Source: an uncultured Prevotella sp. (GTDB lineage: Bacteria > Bacteroidota > Bacteroidia > Bacteroidales > Bacteroidaceae). Taken from it: 64,000 nt of DNA. Position 1 is the first letter of the stretch. Every line of letters starts with the position of its first letter. The stretch spans positions 30,974 through 94,973 of the forward strand of contig OMXO01000007.1 of NCBI GenBank assembly GCA_900315035.1, given 5' to 3'. The notes under the pieces were generated by a model. The model ran no database searches. It worked only from the letters and a program-made list of their open reading frames with translations, and was not told the DNA's origin. Below are positions 8,754-16,437 of this stretch, piece after piece. The position numbers and the translations under genes are program-made.

Positions 8754-9589
8754 GTCGTCATTTTCATCAAGAGCCATCTGCCGTCCACCTTCTTGAAGCG
8801 GAGTTCCAATTCAAGTCCGTTCGCCACACCACGCATCAGGAAAATCTGCTCGTCACCGGCTGGTTTAGGCTTACCATAAACGATATTATACAACAGTTTT
8901 GATGGTAACGTTGGGGCAAAGGCTTCCCACGTATCTGGTGTAATCACACCCTCCATCATACTGAAATCATCATCAGGATCAGGACCTACGAACTGCACCG
9001 TCTCATTGATGCTATGCTCTTGAAACACGCTGTCTGTCACGAAGCGCTGGTAAAATTTGAGAAACGAGGCATTGGCATTTTCCTCCAGTGGCGTTACGTT
9101 CACCTCCGTCATCATCCAAGCACCCTTAATACGAAGGAAATGATAGTTCATCACACGATTTTTCCTCAACTGAATCTTCTCGACCACAGCCTCGTTGACC
9201 GCAGTATCCTTCATCAGCGACATCTGCTTATCGCCATTAAACAGCAACGTATAATAACCTTGACGCATGAAGAAATGCTCCATCTTCCACTGGTTCTTCT
9301 CAGTCAACCGAGTCTCTCCGCCTTCAATCGTACGAAGGGGAAAAACGATACGTTCTCGTTGCAACTTCTTATTGGCAGAAAAATTAAAGATAAAATCGTC
9401 GAACATAGCATCTGCTGCACGCGGCATAGGCGTCTCTGTGATCAATAGTTCCATCGTATCAGTCACAGCCAAATCTGTAGAGTCGATGACCGAGTCTGTG
9501 GGCACCTCAACTGTTTGTCCAGCCTTTTTTCCCGTACAGGAAAAAAGCAGCAACAATACTACGTTCAAAACGACAAAACACCTTTTCAT
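8750..9589 (-). CDS. DUF4348 lipoprotein
   Basis: 279 aa. Signal peptide with lipobox LFSC (Cys about residue 18), then a Thr/Asp-rich linker. The conserved body from about residue 60 contains FDDFIFNFSANKKLQRERIVFPL, as in Bacteroidales DUF4348 proteins. Function is unknown; an outer-membrane or periplasmic lipoprotein is expected. It heads the operon with murB, which hints at an envelope role but does not prove it. Confidence 0.85.
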   Translation of the reverse strand: MKRCFVVLNVVLLLLFSCTGKKAGQTVEVPTDSVIDSTDLAVTDTMELLITETPMPRAADAMFDDFIFNFSANKKLQRERIVFPLRTIEGGETRLTEKNQWKMEHFFMRQGYYTLLFNGDKQMSLMKDTAVNEAVVEKIQLRKNRVMNYHFLRIKGAWMMTEVNVTPLEENANASFLKFYQRFVTDSVFQEHSINETVQFVGPDPDDDFSMMEGVITPDTWEAFAPTLPSKLLYNIVYGKPKPAGDEQIFLMRGVANGLELELRFKKVDGRWLLMKMTT

Positions 9590-9637
9590 CTACTTCTTAC
9601 AGTAAATCAATAAACCCTTGTTCTCTCAAAATTTCGG

Positions 9638-9645
9638 CAAAGTTA
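9638..9645 (-). promoter_or_regulatory. -7 box of the DUF4348-murB operon promoter
   Basis: TAACTTTG on the minus strand (9645-9638), 49 nt upstream of the DUF4348 start. No TTG is found at the right distance; the -33 region is occupied by the seven-nucleotide repeat at 9652-9679. Confidence 0.55.
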
Positions 9646-9651
9646 CAAATA

Positions 9652-9679
9652 ATTCTTCATTCTTCATTCTTAATTCTCA
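9652..9679. repeat. Seven-nucleotide tandem repeat (ATTCTTC type) between divergent promoters
   Basis: Four consecutive heptamers on the plus strand: ATTCTTC, ATTCTTC, ATTCTTA, ATTCTCA. They fill the space between the -7 boxes of the murB operon (9638-9645) and pheS (9689-9696), so a change in unit number would alter the spacing of both promoters. Confidence 0.8.
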
Positions 9680-9688
9680 TTTTTTTTG

Positions 9689-9696
9689 TACCTTTG
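9689..9696 (+). promoter_or_regulatory. -7 box of the pheS promoter
   Basis: TACCTTTG, 27 nt upstream of the pheS ATG. The expected TTG at about 9666 is not present; the seven-nucleotide repeat occupies that position. Confidence 0.6.
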
Positions 9697-9723
9697 CACG
9701 CAAAATTGCAATTTTAACGCTTT

Positions 9724-10782
9724 ATGATACTTGATAAGATTGACGAACTTCTTAAAGAAGTACAAGAATTAAGTGCGAAAAACGCCGAGGAAGTAGAGCA
9801 GCTCCGCTTGAAATATCTCAGCAAGAAAGGTGAGATTACAGCACTGATGAACGACTTCCGCAATGTGGCAGCCGACCAGAAGAAGACTGTTGGCATGAAG
9901 ATTAACGAACTGAAGACTTTGGCCACAGAGCGTATCAATCAGTTACGTGAGGAATGCGAGACGCAGGAAGCAGGTGAAGAGACCCTTGACCTGACGCGCA
10001 CACCCTACCCCATCCAGCTTGGAACGCGCCACCCACTGACCATCGTCACCAATGAGATTATCGACATATTCTCACGTATGGGCTTTGTCCTGGCTGATGG
10101 TCCTGAGGTGGAAGACGACAACCATATCTTCACGAAGATGAATTTCGCCGCCGACCATCCCGCTCGTGATATGCAGGATACTTTCTTTGTCAGCCAGCAT
10201 CCCAATGATGTCACAAAGAATATCCTGCTGCGCTCTCACACATCGAGCGTTCAGGCTCGTGTGATGGAGCATATGCATACCGAAGACGGCAAACTCACAG
10301 GTCCTATCCGTGTTATCTGTCCAGGCCGCGTCTATCGTAATGAGGCCATCACGGCACGTGCCCACTGTTTCTTCCATCAGGTAGAAGGTCTGTATATCGA
10401 CAAGAACGTATCGTTTACAGACCTCAAGCAAGTGCTCCTTTCATTTGCTCGTGAGATGTTCGGCCCAGACACGAAAATCCGTCTTCGCCCCAGCTATTTC
10501 CCCTTCACGGAGCCCTCTGCCGAGATGGACATCTCTTGTTTCATCTGTGGCGGCGAAGGTTGCGGCTTCTGCAAGCACACTGGTTGGGTTGAGATTCTGG
10601 GTTGTGGTATGGTCGATCCCAACGTGTTAGAGCTCTGCGGTATCGACTCTAAGGAGTATAGCGGTTATGCATTCGGCATGGGTGTCGAGCGCATCACCAA
10701 TCTGAAGTATCGCGTCAGCGATCTCCGCATGTTCTCAGAGAACGACACACGTTTCCTCGAGGAATTCGAAGCTGCCAACTAA
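9724..10782 (+). CDS. pheS: Phenylalanyl-tRNA synthetase alpha subunit
   Basis: 352 aa. Activates Phe and, with PheT (not in the window), charges tRNA-Phe. It has an N-terminal coiled coil (about 1-85) and a class II catalytic core with motif 2 (GRVYRNEAITARAHCFFHQVEGL) and motif 3 (GYAFGMGVERI). A Cys-rich insert (CFICGGEGCGFCKHTGWVEILGCGMV, about 275-300 in outline) is normal for Bacteroidetes PheS. The length is complete. A hairpin terminator follows, so pheS is probably monocistronic. Confidence 0.97.
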   Translation: MILDKIDELLKEVQELSAKNAEEVEQLRLKYLSKKGEITALMNDFRNVAADQKKTVGMKINELKTLATERINQLREECETQEAGEETLDLTRTPYPIQLGTRHPLTIVTNEIIDIFSRMGFVLADGPEVEDDNHIFTKMNFAADHPARDMQDTFFVSQHPNDVTKNILLRSHTSSVQARVMEHMHTEDGKLTGPIRVICPGRVYRNEAITARAHCFFHQVEGLYIDKNVSFTDLKQVLLSFAREMFGPDTKIRLRPSYFPFTEPSAEMDISCFICGGEGCGFCKHTGWVEILGCGMVDPNVLELCGIDSKEYSGYAFGMGVERITNLKYRVSDLRMFSENDTRFLEEFEAAN

Positions 10783-10804
10783 CGGCATAATTCCCATAGA
10801 AAAG

Positions 10805-10838
10805 AAAAGGGCTTAGGAATCATTCCCAAGCCCCTTTT
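10805..10838 (+). terminator. Intrinsic terminator after pheS
   Basis: Stem of about 14 bp with one mismatch (AAAGGGCTTAGGAA pairing with TTCCCAAGCCCCTTT) with a short loop, ending in TTTT. It lies 23 nt after the pheS stop. Confidence 0.8.
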
Positions 10839-10892
10839 CGATAGGACCATAGCCTGCCAGACGGGCTTCGATTTAAGAGAATTTGTACTATT

Positions 10893-11354
10893 ATGGTAAG
10901 AAAGGCAACTAAAAGAGACGTTCAGGCTATTATAGAGTTGCTGCATCAAGTTGACATGGTGCATCATGTAATACGACCTGATTTATTCAAACCCAACACA
11001 ACAAAGTACAACGAGCAAGAACTTGAAGCCCTGCTCGAGGATGAGCGCAAACCTGTCTTCGTCTATGATGACGGTCAAGTCCTTGGTCATGCCTTCTGCT
11101 TGATTACGGAGGTCAAGGGCCATAAGTTACTCCAGAACATCAAGACGCTGTATATTGACGACATCTGCGTAGATGAAAAGGCTCGAGGCAAACACGTCGG
11201 GACCGCTCTGTATGAACATGTCCGCGACTATGCCAAATCGATAGGTTGCAACAACATCACCCTGAATGTCTGGGAAGGCAACGACCCTGCACTGAGTTTC
11301 TACAGGAACATGGGCATGAAGGTACAAAAGACTACGATGGAAATAATATTATAG
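10893..11354 (+). CDS. GNAT-family N-acetyltransferase
   Basis: 153 aa, a single GNAT domain. The acetyl-CoA-binding motif A is visible as IDDICVDEKARGKHVGTALYEHV (the R-x-x-G-x-G/A pattern as RGKHVG). Motif B is NNITLNVWEGNDPALSFYRNMGM. The acceptor substrate is unknown. The gene follows the pheS terminator without an obvious sigma-ABfr promoter. A 97-bp gap separates it from the convergent ATPase gene. Confidence 0.88.
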   Translation: MVRKATKRDVQAIIELLHQVDMVHHVIRPDLFKPNTTKYNEQELEALLEDERKPVFVYDDGQVLGHAFCLITEVKGHKLLQNIKTLYIDDICVDEKARGKHVGTALYEHVRDYAKSIGCNNITLNVWEGNDPALSFYRNMGMKVQKTTMEIIL

Positions 11355-11451
11355 GATAAATTTGGAAACGATCACCCATCTGGTAGGTCAGCAGCGTCAT
11401 CAGGCAGCCTTCGTACTGGGCAACTACTTCTTCCGCTGGCTAAACCTGATA

Positions 11452-13026
11452 TTAGAGCATATACCGCTCGATACGGCACTCGTGTTTCTTCTGTTGCTTG
11501 TCATAGTTAATACCTACAAGCAACAGATTGTCCGTATATTCTGCAATTTTCGCAGGATACTGTTTTCGCTTGATCTGACTGATGGCCGTATCAGCATCGT
11601 TGTTGTATTTCAATTCCAGCACGATGGCAGGCGAATCAACGTTCTTGCGTGGAATCAGCACGATATCCGCAAATCCCTTCCCACTGGCAAGTTCACGATG
11701 CATGATGTAGTCATTCTTGGCGTAATAATAGGCAATACTCAGCACACAGGCCAGTGAGTTCTCGTCATTGTAAGACAGAATACTCGTATGCTCGTCATGA
11801 GCCACATCAATGTAACGGGCCACAGCCTCCTCATCGCCGTCGAGGGTGGCCTGAAGAAGATACTCTGATTTTTCCAACGCTTTGACGACAGGCTCCCATC
11901 CTGAATCTTCCACGGCATTAGACAACTCGCCAGCAACTTCCCAATTTGGAATATAGCACTCTCGGCGATTTCTGTCATACGATAGGTACCCTAAATGAAT
12001 AAGGACGGTAAAAACATCATCCCTGCTCTGTATGATAGACATATCATTCTGGAACTTGGTAGTATTCACCTTTACCCGACCTCCACTAAGCAGATAAACC
12101 ACATCATCTTTCAGACCATCAAAGTTCATCCTAATATAGTTAGCCACAGCGTCGTAAGCACCAGTGGCTGCCCAATAGTTTGAACACCACTTTTTACGTA
12201 AGGCCTGCATCACACTATTAGGATTGAACATAGAGCACTCGCCACCAATCTGATAGCCGTCGTACCACTTCTCCAGCTCATCAAAGTCAAATTCATATTT
12301 ATTAGTCAACGCCTTTACTTCACTCTTGGTGAAGCCGAAAAACGATGCCATATCTCCAGGGTTAACCATCGAGTACTCTGTGAAATTATTGAGCGCCGAT
12401 TCCGTCTTATACTTCTTCACAGGCAGGATACCAGTCATATAGACGCCAGCAAAGACCTTGACGCCATCGGTACTCTTAAACATCCTGCGCAACCAATTTA
12501 CATAATCATTCATGGCTGAAGAAGCTGGAGCGAACTCCCGACAGATGGCATCCCACTCATCGATGATAAAGAAGAACTGCTGTTGGGTAGCAGCATTTAC
12601 TCTTATCAGATACTTCATGAGGTCGTCATCCAGCTGCATTGGCACATCAGGAAAAGCAGCATGAATATCTTCGATGAGTTCAGAATCTATATGCTTTAAG
12701 ATACTGTCATCGTGAAAACGGGTAACGAAGGCTGTCATATCCAAGAAGATAACCGGGAACTTATTCAAGTACTCCTCAAACGAAGGATCTTTTGCAATCT
12801 CCAGATCAGCAAACAGTTCACGAGAGTCGCACGACTGGTCGTAATAGGCATTCAGCATCTTGGCCGCCATCGACTTTCCAAAGCGGCGGCAACGTGTGAC
12901 GCAGGTAAAGCCACGCTCAGTATTGATTGTAGAGTTTACCACTGCTATCAAGCCCGATTTATCAACATATTCGCTATTACGAGCTCTCCTAAACCCTATA
13001 TTGCCAGTATTGATATATGTACCCAT
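11452..13026 (-). CDS. AAA-ATPase/PD-(D/E)XK nuclease-like protein
   Basis: 524 aa. The N-terminal ATPase domain of the AAA-ATPase_like family (PF09820 type) has a P-loop-like TRCRRFGKSMAAKM (the family usually reads RPRRFGKS; Cys replaces Pro here) and Walker B FFFIIDEWDAI. The C-terminal PD-(D/E)XK module (PF08011 type) has GKGFADIVLIPRKNVDSPAIVLELKYN with the D...ExK residues intact. These proteins are abundant, multi-copy accessory genes in Bacteroidales; their function is unproven. The start at 13026 (MGTYINTGNIGF) is chosen because a full promoter lies just upstream (13087-13057). The frame extends to 13125, but that would place the start upstream of the promoter. Confidence 0.88.
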   Translation of the reverse strand: MGTYINTGNIGFRRARNSEYVDKSGLIAVVNSTINTERGFTCVTRCRRFGKSMAAKMLNAYYDQSCDSRELFADLEIAKDPSFEEYLNKFPVIFLDMTAFVTRFHDDSILKHIDSELIEDIHAAFPDVPMQLDDDLMKYLIRVNAATQQQFFFIIDEWDAICREFAPASSAMNDYVNWLRRMFKSTDGVKVFAGVYMTGILPVKKYKTESALNNFTEYSMVNPGDMASFFGFTKSEVKALTNKYEFDFDELEKWYDGYQIGGECSMFNPNSVMQALRKKWCSNYWAATGAYDAVANYIRMNFDGLKDDVVYLLSGGRVKVNTTKFQNDMSIIQSRDDVFTVLIHLGYLSYDRNRRECYIPNWEVAGELSNAVEDSGWEPVVKALEKSEYLLQATLDGDEEAVARYIDVAHDEHTSILSYNDENSLACVLSIAYYYAKNDYIMHRELASGKGFADIVLIPRKNVDSPAIVLELKYNNDADTAISQIKRKQYPAKIAEYTDNLLLVGINYDKQQKKHECRIERYML

Positions 13027-13056
13027 CTGCAAACCTCTTTTTATTACTTTTGATTG

Positions 13057-13087
13057 CAAAGATAAGGATATTTTTGGTATCATCCAA
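13057..13087 (-). promoter_or_regulatory. sigma-ABfr promoter of the AAA-ATPase gene
   Basis: Minus strand: TTG at 13087-13085, 20-nt spacer, TATCTTTG at 13064-13057. It gives the ATPase gene independent expression from the polysaccharide locus behind it. Confidence 0.75.
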
Positions 13088-13128
13088 ATTTTAGGCGCTA
13101 AATCTGCATAGCGATGGGGTGGCAAGAA

Positions 13129-13350
13129 TCAGATATCATCACTCGAAATATCAATCTCAAATCCATCGAAACATAAAGTCATGGACTGATATTTCAGCGT
13201 AGGGTGTTTTTCGCGTACAAATTTGGCAATCTGCTTAATCATGAGCCTGCGGCCCTTCTTGATGGGCATCTTCATTGTACAGACATAATAGCCGCGCGAC
13301 ATCACGTCAAATTTCAGTTCTTCCATAGGACAAAGATGAATTGATTTCAT
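13129..13350 (-). CDS. Small hypothetical protein at the end of the polysaccharide locus
   Basis: 73 aa, soluble, basic N-terminal half (MKMPIKKGRRLMIKQIAKFVREKHPTLKY in outline) and acidic end (ISSDDI). No recognised domain. It begins 3 nt after the sugar-transferase stop, so it is almost certainly co-transcribed and probably real. The job is unknown; a regulator or assembly partner of the transferase is possible but only inferred. Confidence 0.6.
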   Translation of the reverse strand: MKSIHLCPMEELKFDVMSRGYYVCTMKMPIKKGRRLMIKQIAKFVREKHPTLKYQSMTLCFDGFEIDISSDDI

Positions 13351-13353
13351 TGT

Positions 13354-14805
13354 TTAATAAGCATGCTCGTCGTGCACAATAAAAGTCTTCAGCGTCAGCC
13401 AGATAATGCGGATATCGAGCCAGATGCTCCAGTGCTCCATATACCAGATATCGCGCTTCACGCGACCTTCCATCTGCCATAGTTCCTTCGTCTCGCCACG
13501 AAAGCCCGTCACCTGTGCCCAGCCCGTTACGCCAGGCTTCACAAAGTGGCGCACCATATACTTGTCTATCAGTTGTGAGTACATCTCCGTATGCGCCAGC
13601 ATATGCGGTCTCGGCCCTACGATCGACATATCGCCTCTCAGCACGTTCCAGAACTGCGGCAACTCGTCGATATTCGCCTTTCGCATGAAGTTGCCGAAAG
13701 GATACTTTCTCGGATCGTCCTTCGTCGCTTGCACCTTGTCAGCATCCTTGTTCACGTGCATCGAGCGGAACTTCAGGCAGTAGAAGTCCTTGCCGTCCAG
13801 TCCCGTACGTAACTGTTTGAAGAAGATAGGCCCGGGACTCTGTATTTTGATAATCAGGTAGATGAATGGGAACAGCAGCGCCGTCGGCACCAGGAACACC
13901 ATCGAGAACATGATGTCGAACACGCGTTTCACAAACCTGTTCACCGAGTTCTGCAGCGGGTTTTCATACGTCGTAAACACCTCCATATCGTCCATCATCT
14001 CGCGCTTCAGATTCAGTCCAATCGACTCCACCGAAACCGGCACGTAGTAGAACCTTACGACGTGATGGTCACACAGCCTCGACACCTTCCTGATTGTGTC
14101 GCGCTCTTTCCGCGAGATACAGAGATACAGCTCGTCGCCCAGTTCAAGCTCGTCAGGTTTCTCCTCCATCGCTTTCAGAAAATCATCCATCGATCCCAGT
14201 CGTCTCAGCAATCCCCTATCCTTCTCTTGGCGCTTCGACAGTTTCTCTACTTCCATCGCCACGTCACCCAGCGATTCCTCGCCATAGTAGCCCAGAACAC
14301 GATAACCCAATGTCGCGTCGTCTCTCAGTTTCCTGAAGATACCTATCAGTTCCGGATCCGATCCCACCAGCGTCACCGTTCGCGTATTGCGACCCGCCTC
14401 ACGATAGAGCTTCAGGAACCAGCGTTCAGCCAGCCGTTTAAATAGCAGCGTGATGAAAAACACCGTACCTATCTCCCATATCAACCACCCGATAGGCAGA
14501 TGATAGGCAAACACCTTCAGCAGCAGATAAGCCAGGATTGCCCCAACGATAGTTAGGCCCACGATCCGTTTCAGGATCTCTCCAGCCCCGACCACACGCA
14601 GATGAATGATGGTTGAGAACTTCAGCATACCCAGCATCAGCGCGATGTTGTTTACCAAGATGAATATCTCCACCCTGCCCACACCCCAGGTTTCCATCCG
14701 CCAGTGCCAATGCGCAAATCCCAGCAAGATAGCATTCAAGAGCAAGAAATCCCCGATGGTGACCATCCATTGGATAATCCTGTTCGACTGATCATTGTTT
14801 CTCAT
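13354..14805 (-). CDS. Undecaprenyl-phosphate glycosyl-1-phosphate transferase (initiating sugar transferase, WcaJ/CpsE type)
   Basis: 483 aa. Transfers a sugar-1-phosphate to undecaprenyl phosphate, the first step of exopolysaccharide repeat assembly on the inner membrane. Four N-terminal membrane helices (about residues 12-120), a CoA-binding-like domain (about 135-270) and the bacterial sugar transferase domain (about 285-483) are seen. The last has the hairpin helix DIMFSMVFLVPTALLFPFIYLIIK, KFRSMHVN, KANIDELPQFWNVLRGDMSIVGPRP and KPGVTGWAQV. The length matches polyisoprenyl-phosphate hexose-1-phosphate transferases. The sugar cannot be read from sequence. It is co-directional with the OMP gene upstream and the 73-aa gene downstream. 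Confidence 0.95.
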   Translation of the reverse strand: MRNNDQSNRIIQWMVTIGDFLLLNAILLGFAHWHWRMETWGVGRVEIFILVNNIALMLGMLKFSTIIHLRVVGAGEILKRIVGLTIVGAILAYLLLKVFAYHLPIGWLIWEIGTVFFITLLFKRLAERWFLKLYREAGRNTRTVTLVGSDPELIGIFRKLRDDATLGYRVLGYYGEESLGDVAMEVEKLSKRQEKDRGLLRRLGSMDDFLKAMEEKPDELELGDELYLCISRKERDTIRKVSRLCDHHVVRFYYVPVSVESIGLNLKREMMDDMEVFTTYENPLQNSVNRFVKRVFDIMFSMVFLVPTALLFPFIYLIIKIQSPGPIFFKQLRTGLDGKDFYCLKFRSMHVNKDADKVQATKDDPRKYPFGNFMRKANIDELPQFWNVLRGDMSIVGPRPHMLAHTEMYSQLIDKYMVRHFVKPGVTGWAQVTGFRGETKELWQMEGRVKRDIWYMEHWSIWLDIRIIWLTLKTFIVHDEHAY

Positions 14806-14838
14806 CTCACAATATTTTTAAAATCCATATATCATCGC

Positions 14839-14878
14839 CACGCCATTGCCCGTCAAGGCACGCCATTGCCCGTCAAGG
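14839..14878. repeat. 20-bp tandem duplication across the OMP stop codon
   Basis: Two exact copies, 14839-14858 and 14859-14878, of a 20-bp unit containing GCCATTGCCCGTCAAGG. The duplication shifts the frame of the minus-strand OMP gene and creates its present stop at 14853. With a single copy the frame would run on through A-M-I-Y-G-F to a TAA at 14820-14818. Confidence 0.92.
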
Positions 14879-16259
14879 CACTCCATCCCTTCACAGGGCT
14901 GATATCCACCTTCACACCAAAGTCGATATCAAAGAAACCGTTACTCCCCGACGACACATCCATGCCCGTCACGCTATAGCCCATCCCCTCACTCGTCGAT
15001 ACCTGATATGCCATCGCCCCGAAAAGACTCAGATTGTCCGACAGCCGGTAAGTCTGTTCCAGTCCGAAGCCCATCAGCGGCGAGCCCGAACTCTCCACGA
15101 ACTGCGTAATCAGTCCGGCCCTTACGAAACCCGATGTATGCCATCTCTTGTTGGGGTCATATCCGGCTATCACGTTAGTCAGGTTCAGCATCGCGTCGAG
15201 CGCTACTGTCGCGAAGCCACCCTTCTTATAGTTCCGTTTCGGATCATCCTTCGGCGCCACCCATTCCAGTCCGTTATTCGGAATCAGTCCGTTATCCCAT
15301 TGCACGCGCCCCCTCACGGCAAACTCAGGCGTAAACGCCTTACCCAGAGCCACATTCAGTCCGAACGTCGTGCCCTTCGGAATCACCTTCGAGAAGTCGC
15401 ATCCATACGGATTCAGCAGACTCATATCCAGCCCCGCCTGCACAAACCAGTTATCCCACACCCCGTTCGTCATCACCGAACGCAAGGATAGCTCTCCGCT
15501 CTGTGATCTCTCACCTCTTACCTCTCTCCTCTCACCTCTTACCTCTCTCCTCTCACCTCTAAACAGCTCCACCTGGGCGCCCACGCCTATCGACAGATAT
15601 CCATTCGAGTTCGAGCCCGTTCCAGTTCCCTCCTTCTCCTTTGTCTTCCCCACGAATCCGCTGCCCGACATGATATACGCAGCATCCAGATACACACTCC
15701 AGCGATTGCTCAGCCGATATGTATTGATAAAACCGAGGCCCGCCAGTAGCGAACCCTTGCTCACACCGAAGTTATAGTTCACGCCGATTCTCGGATAGAA
15801 GCTCAGGTTCCACGTCCTGTCGGGCCTGTAAGTCCCAAATACGTTATGCAGATTCACCATCCAGTCCCCGTAGAAGGCGATATAGCCACCCTTCTCACGG
15901 TTCACCCCAGGCTGGTCAAACGGTGCCAGCCAGTTTGCATGGTCGTTCTTCAGAAGCGGCAGTTTATTCTCCCAGTTAAACTTCACGCGGAAGCCCGTTT
16001 GCGGCGCAAACCACTTTCCCACTGCTACATCCATACCAAACGACTTACCGTTCGGAAACACATTCGCAAAATTATAACCATACGGGTTCTGCAGCGTCAT
16101 GTCCAGATCCATCTGTACATACCAGTTACTCCAGAAACCATTCGTCCACACACGGTTAAAGTTGCCCTTCTCCTCTGGGTCAGCCACCTCAAACCGTTGT
16201 GCATGAGCCATCCCCACGCTGCCCATCAAAAGCAGCATGGTAACAAATCTGTTCATCAT
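14853..16259 (-). CDS. Two-domain outer membrane beta-barrel-like protein of the polysaccharide locus, C-terminus altered
   Basis: 468 aa. The signal peptide (MMNRFVTMLLLMGSVGMAHAQ) supports the start at 16259; the open frame extends to 16328, but that part overlaps a terminator hairpin. The body is a tandem duplication of one domain. Copy 1 (about 30-230) begins VWTNGFWSNWYVQMDLDMTLQNPYGYNF. Copy 2 (about 255-465) begins VMTNGVWDNWFVQAGLDMSLLNPYGCDF. Both show alternating aromatic strands typical of small outer-membrane barrels (RLSNRWSVYLDAAYI and RLSDNLSLFGAMAY). The linker (residues 235-251) is the translated seven-nucleotide repeat (RGERREV units). A 20-bp duplication replaces the expected ending AMIYGF with a single Pro. 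An export or assembly role in the locus is inferred. Confidence 0.75.
   Translation of the reverse strand: MMNRFVTMLLLMGSVGMAHAQRFEVADPEEKGNFNRVWTNGFWSNWYVQMDLDMTLQNPYGYNFANVFPNGKSFGMDVAVGKWFAPQTGFRVKFNWENKLPLLKNDHANWLAPFDQPGVNREKGGYIAFYGDWMVNLHNVFGTYRPDRTWNLSFYPRIGVNYNFGVSKGSLLAGLGFINTYRLSNRWSVYLDAAYIMSGSGFVGKTKEKEGTGTGSNSNGYLSIGVGAQVELFRGERREVRGERREVRGERSQSGELSLRSVMTNGVWDNWFVQAGLDMSLLNPYGCDFSKVIPKGTTFGLNVALGKAFTPEFAVRGRVQWDNGLIPNNGLEWVAPKDDPKRNYKKGGFATVALDAMLNLTNVIAGYDPNKRWHTSGFVRAGLITQFVESSGSPLMGFGLEQTYRLSDNLSLFGAMAYQVSTSEGMGYSVTGMDVSSGSNGFFDIDFGVKVDISPVKGWSALTGNGVP
15509..15557. repeat. Seven-nucleotide tandem repeat (21-bp higher-order unit) inside the OMP gene
   Basis: Seven heptamers on the plus strand in the order TCTCACC, TCTTACC, TCTCTCC, TCTCACC, TCTTACC, TCTCTCC, TCTCACC. 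Three heptamers form a 21-bp unit, so the sense strand reads RGERREV in frame. A change by one whole 21-bp unit keeps frame; a change by a single heptamer does not. Confidence 0.9.
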
Positions 16260-16297
16260 TTTCCACATATTTTCCAGTATTGATTGAAATGAAAAAA

Positions 16298-16337
16298 CAG
16301 GCCCCGCTATAAGTGATGGTTTCAGCAACGGGGCCTG
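16298..16337 (-). terminator. Strong intrinsic terminator/attenuator just upstream of the OMP gene
   Basis: A perfect 9-bp GC-rich stem (CAGGCCCCG at 16298-16306 with CGGGGCCTG at 16329-16337) is followed on the minus strand by six T residues. The OMP ATG is only 38 nt further on and no promoter fits in between. It therefore either ends the upstream polysaccharide transcript or acts as an attenuator that must be read through. Confidence 0.8.
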
Positions 16338-16356
16338 GAAAAAAATAATGTTTTTC

Positions 16357-16380
16357 TATAATGATATCTCACGACATCCG
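16357..16380. repeat. 24-bp dispersed element, copy 1
   Basis: Contains ATGATATCTCACGACATC. It differs from copy 2 (16562-16585) by one base and matches copy 3 (17008-17031) in 20 of 24 positions. Confidence 0.85.
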
Positions 16381-16437
16381 CACCAAGTTTTTGCTCCCTG
16401 CCTACGAAAAATTTGCTCCCTAGTTAGGGCGCAAAAA

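Noticed and set aside
8753-8777. Longer murB start at 8777
   Set aside because: It would extend into the DUF4348 frame; the ATG at 8753 gives the usual 4-bp coupled overlap and a normal MurB N-terminus.
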